Assembly: GCA_002729495.1 (NCBI GenBank)
Contig: PBYE01000021.1
Location: 1-50,827, forward strand
DNA length: 50,827 nucleotides
Source: Chromatiales bacterium
GTDB lineage: Bacteria > Pseudomonadota > Gammaproteobacteria > Steroidobacterales > GCA-2729495
Direction of reading: 5' to 3'
The position numbers were made by a program, and so were the translations under genes. The notes below the pieces were generated by a model. That model searched no databases. It was given only the letters and a program-made list of their open reading frames with translations, and was not told where the DNA came from. Below, piece by piece: positions 42,450-50,560 of the stretch. Each line of letters opens with the position of its first letter. Positions within the stretch are counted from its first letter, which is position 1.

Positions 42450-42660
42450 TCGTAACACTTCCGTTTGTCGTCTTTTCTTCCAGTGTGTCATCATCACTCT
42501 CTGTGGCAGCGTCGAAAAAGTCCTGCCAATCATCTTGATCTTCCCAGCTGCCTAAAAACTCCAGAAGTTCGACATCAGGTACTTCTTCATCCATTTCACC
42601 TGACGAAACAGCGCTGAGCGTGCCGATAATCGTTGCCAGTAAGCAGAGCCCACGATTCAA
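42439..42660 (-). CDS. Small acidic exported protein of the sigma operon
   Basis: A 73-residue protein with a hydrophobic N-terminus (LCLLATIIGTLSAVSSG) and a very acidic body (VELLEFLGSWEDQDDWQDFF). The motif LLEFLGSWED recurs in small proteins next to ECF sigma operons with DUF3106 genes, from my memory of such clusters. Its start overlaps the anti-sigma-like gene by four bases (ATGA) and its end overlaps the DUF3106 gene by 11 bases. The strong negative charge opposite a strongly basic DUF3106 partner suggests they may interact; this is inference. Confidence 0.7.
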   Translation of the reverse strand: MNRGLCLLATIIGTLSAVSSGEMDEEVPDVELLEFLGSWEDQDDWQDFFDAATESDDDTLEEKTTNGSVTNAK

Positions 42661-43070
42661 CCGGGGGCCTCCAATTCTTCTGTTGTCAACCAGGCAAAAA
42701 ATTCCAACTCCTCAATCATTTCAAGGTCGTCTTCGCCCATGAGTAATTCAAAATCCACAGATTGATCATTTAGTATGTCCTCAGCGATAGCTATTGAACC
42801 GATAGCTGTTGGGTCGACAACTATTGGCGAGGATGGTTGCAGCAGCAGTACCGCGACAAGGGCAGCACCTGCCGCCGATGCGGTTGGCACTAACCAGCGC
42901 AGGGCTAAGTATCGCTGTCGACCAGGGAGTTCTTCCAAGGCGCGCTGCCGTGCCTGATTCAGACGTGACAAGGTAGCTGCATCCAATTGATCCACACTTG
43001 CGCGTAGCTTTTCACTGGCTTGTTCAGCTAGTTTCCGTTCTTCGCGATTCAGTTCGTTGTCAATTGTCAT
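42657..43070 (-). CDS. Putative membrane anti-sigma factor (DUF3619-like)
   Basis: A 137-residue protein. An N-terminal cytoplasmic helical region (LAEQASEKLRASVDQLDAAT) is followed by one transmembrane helix near residues 60-80 (ASAAGAALVAVLLLQ) and an acidic exported tail (LMGEDDLEMIEELEFFAWL). This layout and the position right after the sigma gene, overlapping it by four bases, suggest an anti-sigma factor. No ZAS zinc motif is visible. The tail's ELEFFAWL resembles the LLEFLGSW motif of the next gene. Confidence 0.65.
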   Translation of the reverse strand: MTIDNELNREERKLAEQASEKLRASVDQLDAATLSRLNQARQRALEELPGRQRYLALRWLVPTASAAGAALVAVLLLQPSSPIVVDPTAIGSIAIAEDILNDQSVDFELLMGEDDLEMIEELEFFAWLTTEELEAPG

Positions 43071-43678
43071 GACCAGTGGTCTCCAAGTACTGCCCTTAGG
43101 CTGTGCACGGCTCTATGATAATGCGTCTTAACGCTGCCTGTTGAGCAACCCATTGCTTTTGCTGTGCCAGCAACGCTCATGCCTTCTAATGACCGCAGCA
43201 AAAACGCTTGTTTTTGGCGATCCGGTAGTTCTTCAACCGCGTATTCCAAAGCCTCCATGGCATCGTCCAGCGCTGCGCGTTTGTCCGGGGTAGGGTTATA
43301 GGTATCCGGCGCTGCAGCGATGGGATCTGGTTCATCATCTTTGTTATATCCAAACCAGGTAATCACGTGCCGACGGACGGATACAGATTGGCTGCGCTGA
43401 TGATCGATAATACGATTGCGCAGAATCTTGTAGAACAATGCTCGCCATTCTGCCTGGGGTCGTTTCGCATAATTTCGCACAAAACGAATCATCGTGTCCT
43501 GAACGATATCCAGCGCGTCATCCCGGTTGCGAACGGCGATATCGGCGAAGCGAAAAGCACGTCGCTCTATATCCTTAAGGAACTGGTCCATGAACTGCTT
43601 ATGTTCCAGCGTCCTGTCCTCCTGCAGTTGGACCAGGTCCCCATAGGACATCGTAAGTTCAGTTTTACCACAATTCAT
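43067..43678 (-). CDS. ECF-type RNA polymerase sigma factor
   Basis: A sigma70-family regulator of 203 residues. Region 2 is visible as RNRDDALDIVQDTMIRFV, with WRALFYKILRNRIIDHQR. A linker follows, and region 4 is LPDRQKQAFLLRSLEGMSVAGTAKAMGCSTGSVKTHYHRA, a helix-turn-helix. The start at 43678 is used; MSYGDL at 43651 is an alternative. It heads an operon of four overlapping genes. The upstream TCCTTGTCAAC-N15-ACGTT element is the probable autoregulated promoter. Confidence 0.88.
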   Translation of the reverse strand: MNCGKTELTMSYGDLVQLQEDRTLEHKQFMDQFLKDIERRAFRFADIAVRNRDDALDIVQDTMIRFVRNYAKRPQAEWRALFYKILRNRIIDHQRSQSVSVRRHVITWFGYNKDDEPDPIAAAPDTYNPTPDKRAALDDAMEALEYAVEELPDRQKQAFLLRSLEGMSVAGTAKAMGCSTGSVKTHYHRAVHSLRAVLGDHWS

Positions 43679-43711
43679 ACTACACCAAATTCAGGTTCTC
43701 TAAAGGGTGGT

Positions 43712-43742
43712 AACGTGCCAGGACGGAAAAGGTTGACAAGGA
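43712..43742 (-). promoter_or_regulatory. ECF-type promoter of the sigma operon
   Basis: On the minus strand TCCTTGTCAAC (43742-43732) is followed after exactly 15 bases by ACGTT (43716-43712). In ECF promoters an AAC element about 16 bases from a CGT element is typical. The same sequence with the same spacing lies upstream of the cytochrome gene at 45069-45099. Autoregulation by the sigma factor is inferred from the match. Confidence 0.7.
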
Positions 43743-43868
43743 ATTTATGGTTGATTGACCTTCAATGCTGAAGACGGCTTAGGGAGTTCCGCAGGAGCCA
43801 CTAAGAGCAGTCTATGCAGACAATGGTGGATCAATTGCTTTTAGCCTAGGAAAGAGGCCAGGTGCTTT

Positions 43869-44858
43869 TCACCAGAACCAGAAAAACCGACCACCAATAA
43901 AAACCAGAGCGTCTTCCAGATCACCAGTTTCAATCCCAGCACTCAATTCAAGGTTAGTGGTTTTGGAGAGCGGGAATAACACATACCCCAACCAGATGGT
44001 GGTTTCGAAATTATCGATTACTTCCTCTGACCAATACCAATCCACTCCTGCCAGCATCACATCGAATTGATAGCTCACGCCAGCATTGAGAGAATGATCC
44101 TGAAAAGAACCCAGCACATCGGTAGTATTCCCTGCTATTAATCTTGCCGGGGGGCGTGCTTTAACCGCTAACAGATCTCGGGTTGGCCGCAACACAGAAA
44201 TGTCAGGTTTCTTCTTGACAGGAAGATCAGTTTTCTTACTGGCTGCAATGCCAGTTATTTTTTTGGTAGTAGTTGAAGAATAGTTGCACCGCAGGTTGTC
44301 GTAATCGTAATGATCACCGCCCACATAAACCCTCCACCGCGCACCGGTCCAGCCCAGGTTAATGCCGAGAATGGCCTGGTCCCACTCGCAATCAGCCATC
44401 ATGGGCAGTTTCGACACCGAACCGGGAGTCTCATTCACAAGAAACGGGTCAAAATCCTCATGGCCCACCTGTGCGATGAAATCCAATCGCCATGGTCCAG
44501 GCGTGAAGGCCATGGCACCACTAAAGCGTGTTCGGTTCCCGAAGTCTTCCGTATCAATCCAGCTGGCCCCGACAGTAAGCGCGGCCGGACCAAAATCGTG
44601 ACTGACCAGTAACGATGTATAGCCCATCTTGTAATCATCAGCATTGTTGGCATAGCTGATATCCAGACCAACAAGCGTCGACTCCGATGGCCAGTATGAC
44701 AATCCGGTCAGTAGGAAAGAACCACCGTCACCATCAATTTCAGCTCCGGCATATGATGACCAATAATCGACGTCAGGCTCTGCTGCCACCAGCGGTGATG
44801 TCAAGCATGCAACAAGACTAAAAATTATTGAGCCTGGCAGTCGACACTTTACTCTCAT
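43869..44858 (-). CDS. Outer-membrane beta-barrel protein, unknown
   Basis: A protein of about 329 residues from ATG 44858 (MRVKCRLPGSIIFSLVACLTSP, a signal peptide); an in-frame ATG at 44924 is an alternative. The mature chain has repeated amphipathic strands (GPAALTVGASWIDT, ATTIWLGYVLF-type) and ends FIGGRFFWFW, an aromatic C-terminus typical of outer-membrane barrels. A lysine-rich loop (ITGIAASKKTDLPVKKKPD) interrupts the barrel near the middle. The matching ECF promoter is not seen upstream. I do not recognise the family. Confidence 0.65.
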   Translation of the reverse strand: MRVKCRLPGSIIFSLVACLTSPLVAAEPDVDYWSSYAGAEIDGDGGSFLLTGLSYWPSESTLVGLDISYANNADDYKMGYTSLLVSHDFGPAALTVGASWIDTEDFGNRTRFSGAMAFTPGPWRLDFIAQVGHEDFDPFLVNETPGSVSKLPMMADCEWDQAILGINLGWTGARWRVYVGGDHYDYDNLRCNYSSTTTKKITGIAASKKTDLPVKKKPDISVLRPTRDLLAVKARPPARLIAGNTTDVLGSFQDHSLNAGVSYQFDVMLAGVDWYWSEEVIDNFETTIWLGYVLFPLSKTTNLELSAGIETGDLEDALVFIGGRFFWFW

Positions 44859-45068
44859 GGCTGATTTCACTTGTGACCAGTTCCTGTAACGATCCCAACC
44901 ACTAAAGCAAGGGTTGGAATTCATTGTGACTTGTTCAGGGCGGGTATTTCAAGCGCGTAGTCCTCTAGTTTTAGTCTTTCTGATACCGGTTGTAGGAGCT
45001 AAGTTGTCGCCTGCTAACCAGAATGGCCCCATGCAGCCACCCGGCTGTTTATTGAAAATAAATACTTA

Positions 45069-45099
45069 TCCTTGTCAACCATTGCTCCGCTAATACGTT
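45069..45099 (+). promoter_or_regulatory. ECF-type promoter upstream of the cytochrome gene
   Basis: TCCTTGTCAAC (45069-45079), 15 bases, ACGTT (45095-45099). The elements and spacing are identical to the promoter of the island's sigma-factor operon at 43712-43742. It lies 43 bases before the ATG at 45143, a suitable distance. The intervening bases differ between the two sites, so the match is not a simple duplication. Confidence 0.7.
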
Positions 45100-45142
45100 G
45101 TTCCATGTATGTCGGTTAAATCCCTTACATACGGAGCAGGCT

Positions 45143-46708
45143 ATGTTTAATAAGATTAAGAAAGTGACTCAACTGAGAAAAATTTTTCTCTTAATGCTAT
45201 TGGGCGGTATGCCTGTTTTGTCAGTGGCACAGGTTTTTCCAGTTTGTCCAATACTAACCAATGTGAATGTGGATGCACGCCGGTCATTGATGGTGACCGA
45301 AGTCAATGTGGTTAGACGTGCTATTTCATTGCGAGAAGTGATGGATAAGCTAGTCGATGACAGCGGAATTGCCGGCCTTAATCGGCGTAGACTTTGGGCT
45401 CAATGGTGGGACACTCAGAACGCTGGGCCTGGTCTCGGTCTGGGGGCCAATTGTGACGACCGGACCGACCCACTGGGTAATCCGACACTCAATGGATTTC
45501 CCCTGGATTGTCCGCGCAATGAGGGTAGCGAGGTGAGCAGTAATCCATTTGATCCGAGCCAACCCGGCTTTTATTACCCGATTGCGCTGGTTAATCGCCT
45601 CGATCTTGCCCCGGAGGATGGTTCAAACTGTGGCGAGTACCGAGCAATCTTCGCGCGAGATCCGGCTGCTGGAGATGGGCGGAACTTTTTGATTTTTGAA
45701 GCCAAGCTTCCCAATCCAAACCCTGATTGCGGAATTGACGGTTGTCGCGGAATCGCGACCTTCTGGGCCAAACTCTCGCGCGTGAATGATCCCGCCACCC
45801 GCGCGCGCATGCTGCATAGTTTCTATTTTGAAGGCTTGCCGGCACAAGGGGTGAGCCCAGTGATTGATGTACGTAATTTTGGTCCGGGAGCTGGTCAGAT
45901 TCGTACCAATCAGTTTATGTCCGGCCCCAATTCTCAAGAATGGCAGTTGCGCGAGTTTAAGCTGGCGTTATTGCAAACACAGCCACAGGGTAGGCAATCA
46001 CTTCAGTTTGTCCCAGTAAGCACCAAGACTACACCGTGGGGTGAATTATTCAGCGAACAGTTCAATAGCCCGCTGACTGTACCGTTTATGCGTCATTACA
46101 TCACCCAGGTGGATGAACTTGATGCCCGCAACATTACACAGCTCGCATACGCTGTACCCAATCAATTTAACAGCGGTCAGAGTACAGAGCAGCTGCCTTC
46201 AGAAAGCGATTATCTTAGCCATTTTAATTCAAGTGGTTTGTTTTCCCGCGCAATCCAGGCGCGCCTTAATCGCATTGGCAGCAATCTGACTCCTGATGAA
46301 ACGGTCAAGCGTGCGCGAACTCAGAGTTGTGCGGGTTGTCATGAGCTGAGTAACAACGATGCACTTGGTAATGGCTTGGTTTGGCCGTCCTCACTAGGTT
46401 TTGTCCATATTCACGAACAACTGACAGAGCAAATCAACGGTACAGATCACTTCCGTATCTCTCCGGCGTTGGCAGATGTGTTTTTGCCGCATCGGGAACG
46501 GATATTCGAATCCTACCTCGGTTCAGATTGTCAGTCTTGCCCCCAACCCTTGATAAGCGGAGGTAACGCCGATGAGGGGTTAAGCATTATTTCAGTTCTT
46601 GTGGATGACGGGGTTAATCCGCTGGCATCACAGCTTGAATCACTAGATGCCACTCTCAAGTTCGGGTGGCCTAGCGATACCCTCGGAGGTCCTGCGCAAA
46701 CACATTAA
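45143..46708 (+). CDS. Exported monoheme cytochrome c-like protein
   Basis: A 521-residue protein with a signal peptide (IFLLMLLGGMPVLSVAQ). The large N-terminal region is unrecognised (ALVNRLDLAPEDGSNCGEYR, RDPAAGDGRNFLIFEAKLPN). A single heme c motif, CAGCH (396-400), follows. Ten or more cysteines may form disulfides. The ATG at 45143 follows GGAGCAGG. It carries the same promoter element as the sigma operon, so it is a predicted target of that sigma factor. A terminator follows. Its redox partner and substrate are unknown. Confidence 0.8.
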   Translation: MFNKIKKVTQLRKIFLLMLLGGMPVLSVAQVFPVCPILTNVNVDARRSLMVTEVNVVRRAISLREVMDKLVDDSGIAGLNRRRLWAQWWDTQNAGPGLGLGANCDDRTDPLGNPTLNGFPLDCPRNEGSEVSSNPFDPSQPGFYYPIALVNRLDLAPEDGSNCGEYRAIFARDPAAGDGRNFLIFEAKLPNPNPDCGIDGCRGIATFWAKLSRVNDPATRARMLHSFYFEGLPAQGVSPVIDVRNFGPGAGQIRTNQFMSGPNSQEWQLREFKLALLQTQPQGRQSLQFVPVSTKTTPWGELFSEQFNSPLTVPFMRHYITQVDELDARNITQLAYAVPNQFNSGQSTEQLPSESDYLSHFNSSGLFSRAIQARLNRIGSNLTPDETVKRARTQSCAGCHELSNNDALGNGLVWPSSLGFVHIHEQLTEQINGTDHFRISPALADVFLPHRERIFESYLGSDCQSCPQPLISGGNADEGLSIISVLVDDGVNPLASQLESLDATLKFGWPSDTLGGPAQTH

Positions 46709-46717
46709 TATCCGTAG

Positions 46718-46888
<171 letters not shown>

Positions 46889-46941
46889 CTCTCGGCGGGC
46901 TTGATTGCAGGGGTACGGCTGTGAAGGGCGATTGCCTGTAG

Positions 46942-47112
46942 CTGTTCCGGGCGCCGGAAGCGACTCCTTCGCTCAATCCATTCTGGCTGTTCGTATATTC
47001 TGTCGCGCTGATGTTTTTGCTGGCAGTGCTGCTTGGCTTCATGGGCTGGAAACAGGAACGGACGCTGAATGTCGTGGCTGCCGTGTTCCTGGCTTTCGTG
47101 TTGCTCCTGTGA
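46942..47112 (+). other. Hydrophobic reading frame in a gene-poor gap
   Basis: In the 430-base gap 46889-47318 the only suggestive frame runs from 46942 to TGA 47110-47112. It encodes PFWLFVYSVALMFLLAVLLG, KQERTLNVVAAVFLAFVLLL, two membrane helices with one charged loop. Canonical start codons are only internal (ATG 47011). It may be a small membrane protein or the tail of a lost one. The remainder of the gap shows nothing I can name. Confidence 0.3.
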
Positions 47113-47318
47113 GCGGATGACCTGGGAGATCTCTGGGATGCCATTCAAGCCGGCCGCGAGACCATAGCCAATATGCTGCTCCTGGATTCCGCCTGCAGAC
47201 GTTCATTTAGGACGACTATCTAACAATTTCTCCGTATGAACCGAGACGCTCGTCAGCGACTTTCCTCCGCGGCAGCAGCAGAATACTTGCTTCCCGTTTA
47301 GCAACAAAATGATAACGG

Positions 47319-47744
47319 ATGCTTCTTTTTGTCCTAACCTGCGTGCTGTTGGCCTTTCTCCTGGGCAGTTTGGCATGGTACAAGCAAAGGTCGGCGCGGC
47401 TGGAACGAATCGCCGTTGCCGCCGCAGCGGGCCGTCGCAAGGACTTCCAGGCGATCGAGATAAAGCCGGGGGCGGACTATTGTGCAGCGGTTAAGGAGCA
47501 TTGTGACAAGCGCATCCTGCTGGAAAGCTCACCACGACTACCACTTGAAGGGTGCGACCGGGTCGGCGAGTGCGAGTGCACATATATAAACCACAACGAC
47601 CGCCGCAATCATGAAAACCGCCGTAATCCTTACGGGTCGCTTTCACAGGGAAGTTTCGGTTTACATGACGCCAATAAGCGTAGCGGTTTTGACCGGCGTG
47701 GCTCGTCCGAGCCAGAGCCCAACGAGATCGATTTCAACGAGTAA
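47319..47744 (+). CDS. Small membrane-anchored protein with Cys cluster
   Basis: A 141-residue protein with an N-terminal transmembrane helix (LLFVLTCVLLAFLLGSLAWY). A short cytoplasmic or periplasmic domain holds CDRVGECECTYINHNDRRNHENRR. The C-terminal part is charged (RSGFDRRGSSEPEPNEIDFNE). The CxxxxECxCxYxxHxDRR arrangement suggests a metal-binding or redox cluster. I recall similar hypothetical proteins in gammaproteobacteria but no function. Confidence 0.65.
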   Translation: MLLFVLTCVLLAFLLGSLAWYKQRSARLERIAVAAAAGRRKDFQAIEIKPGADYCAAVKEHCDKRILLESSPRLPLEGCDRVGECECTYINHNDRRNHENRRNPYGSLSQGSFGLHDANKRSGFDRRGSSEPEPNEIDFNE

Positions 47745-47834
47745 TTGCTGTTCAGCCTGCGTAAAGCCGGCCAGAGATCGCGTAAGCGCCTCGCCGGGGT
47801 GCTAGAATTGCATCGTTTTCAACGGATGTAAGCA

Positions 47835-48212
47835 GTGTCTGAACAACCTATATTCTGGCTGGGCGGAGCGCCCGGCCAATCCAAAGATAAAGGCTTTGTC
47901 GTTCCCGAAGCAGAGCGTTACGAGCCCGCGCTGCGTGATGCCTGTGAGGCCTGTGGCTTTCAGGTCGATGATTACGTCGCGGCCCAGGGCGGTTTCGGCG
48001 GCTGGCTGGTGCATCTTGTGCGCGGCGCATCGCGGTACCGGGTTTTCTGGAGCGGCAAAACCAATCAACTGAAATTTGAATCAGCCCACTCGGGCGGGGG
48101 CTGGAACGAAGCTGGTGTCACCGATATAGAAGATGCAGGTCTGCCCGCATTTGTTGAGGCAGTTAAAGCACTGCTCAGCGATCGTAATGGTCGGGATAAG
48201 GTAGACGGTTAG
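47835..48212 (+). CDS. Hypothetical protein
   Basis: A 125-residue soluble protein with a GTG start (MSEQPIFWLGGAPGQSKDKGF). It has no signal peptide and only two cysteines (ACEACGFQ). It contains a tryptophan/glycine-rich core (GGFGGWLVHLVRGASRYRVFW, FESAHSGGGWNEAG). I do not recognise the family. The next gene begins five bases after the stop, suggesting an operon. Confidence 0.65.
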   Translation: MSEQPIFWLGGAPGQSKDKGFVVPEAERYEPALRDACEACGFQVDDYVAAQGGFGGWLVHLVRGASRYRVFWSGKTNQLKFESAHSGGGWNEAGVTDIEDAGLPAFVEAVKALLSDRNGRDKVDG

Positions 48213-48217
48213 CACGA

Positions 48218-48592
48218 ATGGCAGATCCCGGGAACAGCAAAGTAGTTGTACCGGAACCTGAAACGGGCCAGCTTGATGGTCACTTCAGTCCCGCGGCACG
48301 CGAGCGTATAGATACATTCCTTGCGTCCTTTGTCAGTTTTAAACCCACCCTTGCGCTGCTCTATGGCGATGCCGGCGGTTCCGAATCCGGCTCCTGGAGT
48401 ATGCAGGTCGTGAGCCCGGACATCGTCGATGAACTGGCACATATATATTCAGGATTCGGGGCCGTGGTCTGTTACAAGCTCGACGGCATGCGGGTCTTGG
48501 TGCCCCAGCTTGCACATATTGAAGAACTCGATACAGGCATGCTTGAATTCAGCGGTGACCGATTAATTGCCGGCCAATTGGTGCCCCAGTAA
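48218..48592 (+). CDS. Hypothetical protein
   Basis: A 124-residue soluble protein of unknown family, without signal peptide or membrane segment. Its core is ALLYGDAGGSESGSWSMQVV and VPQLAHIEELDTGML. It sits in a tight run of same-strand genes: the previous one ends five bases before, and the carboxypeptidase-like gene begins four bases after. Confidence 0.65.
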   Translation: MADPGNSKVVVPEPETGQLDGHFSPAARERIDTFLASFVSFKPTLALLYGDAGGSESGSWSMQVVSPDIVDELAHIYSGFGAVVCYKLDGMRVLVPQLAHIEELDTGMLEFSGDRLIAGQLVPQ

Positions 48593-48596
48593 GCGC

Positions 48597-49136
48597 ATGA
48601 CTACTGATACACAGCAACCTCGCTTTGCAGATCCCGCACTCCTGGCAGAGTTGGGAATACCGCCGGAATACGGTACCGATCCTTCGCTGGCGACCTACGC
48701 CGAAGCCACAGACCTGGCAGAAGTCGGTGAAAATATTGTGGGTCGAATGCAGTTGCTGACCCCGGCTACAGCCGATGCATGGCAGGCGATGCACACGGCA
48801 GCGAAAGGGGAAGAGATAGAGTTGCTGATTGTGTCCGGGTTTCGCAGCATCGACTACCAGGCCGACCTGATCCGGAGCAAACTCGATTCGGGCCAGTTTA
48901 TAGAAGACATACTAAAGGTTAACGTCGCGCCGGGTTACAGCCAGCATCACACGGGTGACGCCGTCGATATCGCAACACCCGGTTACAAGCCTCTGCTGGA
49001 AGAATTCGAGGAGTCACCAGCCTTCGGGTGGCTGCACGAGAACGCGGTTCAGTATGGTTTCATGATGTCGTACCCGCGCAATAACCCGGAAGGCATCGCG
49101 TACGAACCCTGGCACTGGTATCGCAACAGTATTTAA
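48597..49136 (+). CDS. VanY/D-alanyl-D-alanine carboxypeptidase family protein
   Basis: A zinc peptidase of the M15 type, about 179 residues. The signature VSGFRSIDYQADL is followed by the metal motif SQHHTGDAVDI and the C-terminal EPWHWYR that supplies the last ligand. Family members remove the terminal D-Ala of peptidoglycan precursors. No signal peptide is visible, so it may act in the cytoplasm or be exported otherwise. The start at 48597 follows the stop of the previous gene by four bases; an in-frame start at 48567 overlaps that gene. Confidence 0.88.
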   Translation: MTTDTQQPRFADPALLAELGIPPEYGTDPSLATYAEATDLAEVGENIVGRMQLLTPATADAWQAMHTAAKGEEIELLIVSGFRSIDYQADLIRSKLDSGQFIEDILKVNVAPGYSQHHTGDAVDIATPGYKPLLEEFEESPAFGWLHENAVQYGFMMSYPRNNPEGIAYEPWHWYRNSI

Positions 49137-49139
49137 AAA

Positions 49140-49625
49140 ATGATTAAAAAGACCAATATTTTTTCAGGTAAATGGAATGAAGCAGGTCATGGCGAAAAAT
49201 TTCAGCGTGGCCATATTCCGCTGACAAACCTTAACGATGACAACCTGATTGGCTGCGGCGCTTTTTGCGTAAAGCCCGGCAAGCGGGCATTTCCCAGGCA
49301 TGCGCACCTGGCTAATGACGAGGCTGTCTACGTGGTGTCCGGGAGCGGCATGCTTACGGTTGGCGACAAAAACCAGGCGTTGGTAGCGGGAGACTTCGCC
49401 ATGCTGCCACGGGGCGCCGGGTTTGCGCATGTGCTGGTGAACGATGGCAAAGATGATCTTGTTTATCTCTGCATGTCGAGCATGATCATGCCCGAAGTTG
49501 TCGACTACCCGGATTCGGGCAAGCTGGGAGTGCTGGGCTCAAAAGATTTCTGGAGCGGTGATGACGCAGGTGTAAGCGGGTTCTACAGACTGAACCCGGT
49601 GGACTATTGGGACGGAGAAGACTAA
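49140..49625 (+). CDS. Cupin-domain protein
   Basis: A 161-residue single-domain cupin. The first motif is PRHAHLANDEAVYVVSGSG (GxxxxHxHxxxxExxxxxxG pattern), with metal-binding residues H, H and E. The second motif region is GDFAMLPRGAGFAHVLVN. The substrate is unknown. It starts three bases after the carboxypeptidase-like gene, so it is likely in the same operon. Confidence 0.82.
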   Translation: MIKKTNIFSGKWNEAGHGEKFQRGHIPLTNLNDDNLIGCGAFCVKPGKRAFPRHAHLANDEAVYVVSGSGMLTVGDKNQALVAGDFAMLPRGAGFAHVLVNDGKDDLVYLCMSSMIMPEVVDYPDSGKLGVLGSKDFWSGDDAGVSGFYRLNPVDYWDGED

Positions 49626-49856
49626 AGCCAGGGAAATTAGGGGTCTTAAGCTCTAATCAGCATATATCGAACCGATAGGTAATGTACTGATTGCGGAACT
49701 TGTTCACGTTTATATAATCCCCGCGTTAGGGGATTTGTTTCGCAGCAATTTATCGTGCGCGATTCATTAATTTCTGATTTTTTTATATACGCAGGCACTT
49801 CGTCCCATAAGGGGCGTGCTTATTTAGCAGGTAATTTTTTAGGGGAGCTCGAACTA

Positions 49857-50504
49857 ATGAAACGCTTATTTGCATTTGTTGCAGTATCAATCGGACTGAT
49901 GGTGGGCGGTATCGCCCAGGCATCGGCGCCGGTTTATGATTATCTCGAATTCGCCTGGGGTGACGGCGAAATTGAATTCGGGATTGACGGCTTAGGGTCT
50001 GCAGATATCGACCAGGACGGCTTCGAGATCGAAGGCAGTATGACCATACTCGATGGTGATATGTACCTGGTTGGTTCGTACTACGATGTTGACGGCGATG
50101 AATTTGGTCTTGATATTGATACGGATGGGTATGAATTCGGCGCAGGCTGGATTTTTAACAGCGGCGACAACACAAGCTACGACGTGTCCGTTCGCTTCCG
50201 CGATGACGAATACACACTGTCGGACTGTACCGTCATCTGCGGTTTCGGTTTAACCGATGACGCAGACGGTCTTGGCTTTGTCGCAGGCGTGCGCAGTAAT
50301 GTGACAGACAACGTGGAGTTGTTTGGCCGTATTGGTTACTACACCAGTGACTATGAAGGCACAGTAACGCTGGATCTGGGTGCCGTATTCGCTGTAAGTG
50401 ATAACTTTGCGATTTCGGTGTCATATGAGGACTTCGATTTCGATGATGACGGTGTCGAGATTGAACTTGATCTGTTCCAGATTGGCGCTCGCTGGTATTT
50501 GTAA
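49857..50504 (+). CDS. Aspartate-rich outer-membrane beta-barrel protein
   Basis: A 215-residue exported protein. The signal peptide is FAFVAVSIGLMVGGIAQASA, and the start at 49857 follows AGGGGAG by nine bases. The mature chain has alternating strands ending in an aromatic barrel terminus (QIGARWYL). It is very acidic, with repeated DxDxDG-like turns (DIDQDGFE, DVDGDEFG, DIDTDGYEF). Calcium binding is plausible but the loops lack a full EF-hand pattern. A terminator follows. Confidence 0.75.
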   Translation: MKRLFAFVAVSIGLMVGGIAQASAPVYDYLEFAWGDGEIEFGIDGLGSADIDQDGFEIEGSMTILDGDMYLVGSYYDVDGDEFGLDIDTDGYEFGAGWIFNSGDNTSYDVSVRFRDDEYTLSDCTVICGFGLTDDADGLGFVAGVRSNVTDNVELFGRIGYYTSDYEGTVTLDLGAVFAVSDNFAISVSYEDFDFDDDGVEIELDLFQIGARWYL

Positions 50505-50519
50505 GTAAGACAGAACAAG

Positions 50520-50551
50520 GTCGGGCGGTGGAAACGCTGCCCGGCTTTTTT
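50520..50551 (+). terminator. Rho-independent terminator
   Basis: An 11-pair stem (50520-50530 with 50535-50545, including three G-T pairs) with a GAAA loop, followed by six T residues. It ends the beta-barrel gene. Confidence 0.85.
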
Positions 50552-50560
50552 GTGAACCGG

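Noticed and set aside
44858-45060. Third copy of the ECF promoter upstream of the outer-membrane protein gene
   Set aside because: An AACG and a GTT occur in the right order, but the spacing is five bases too long and the flanking sequence does not match.
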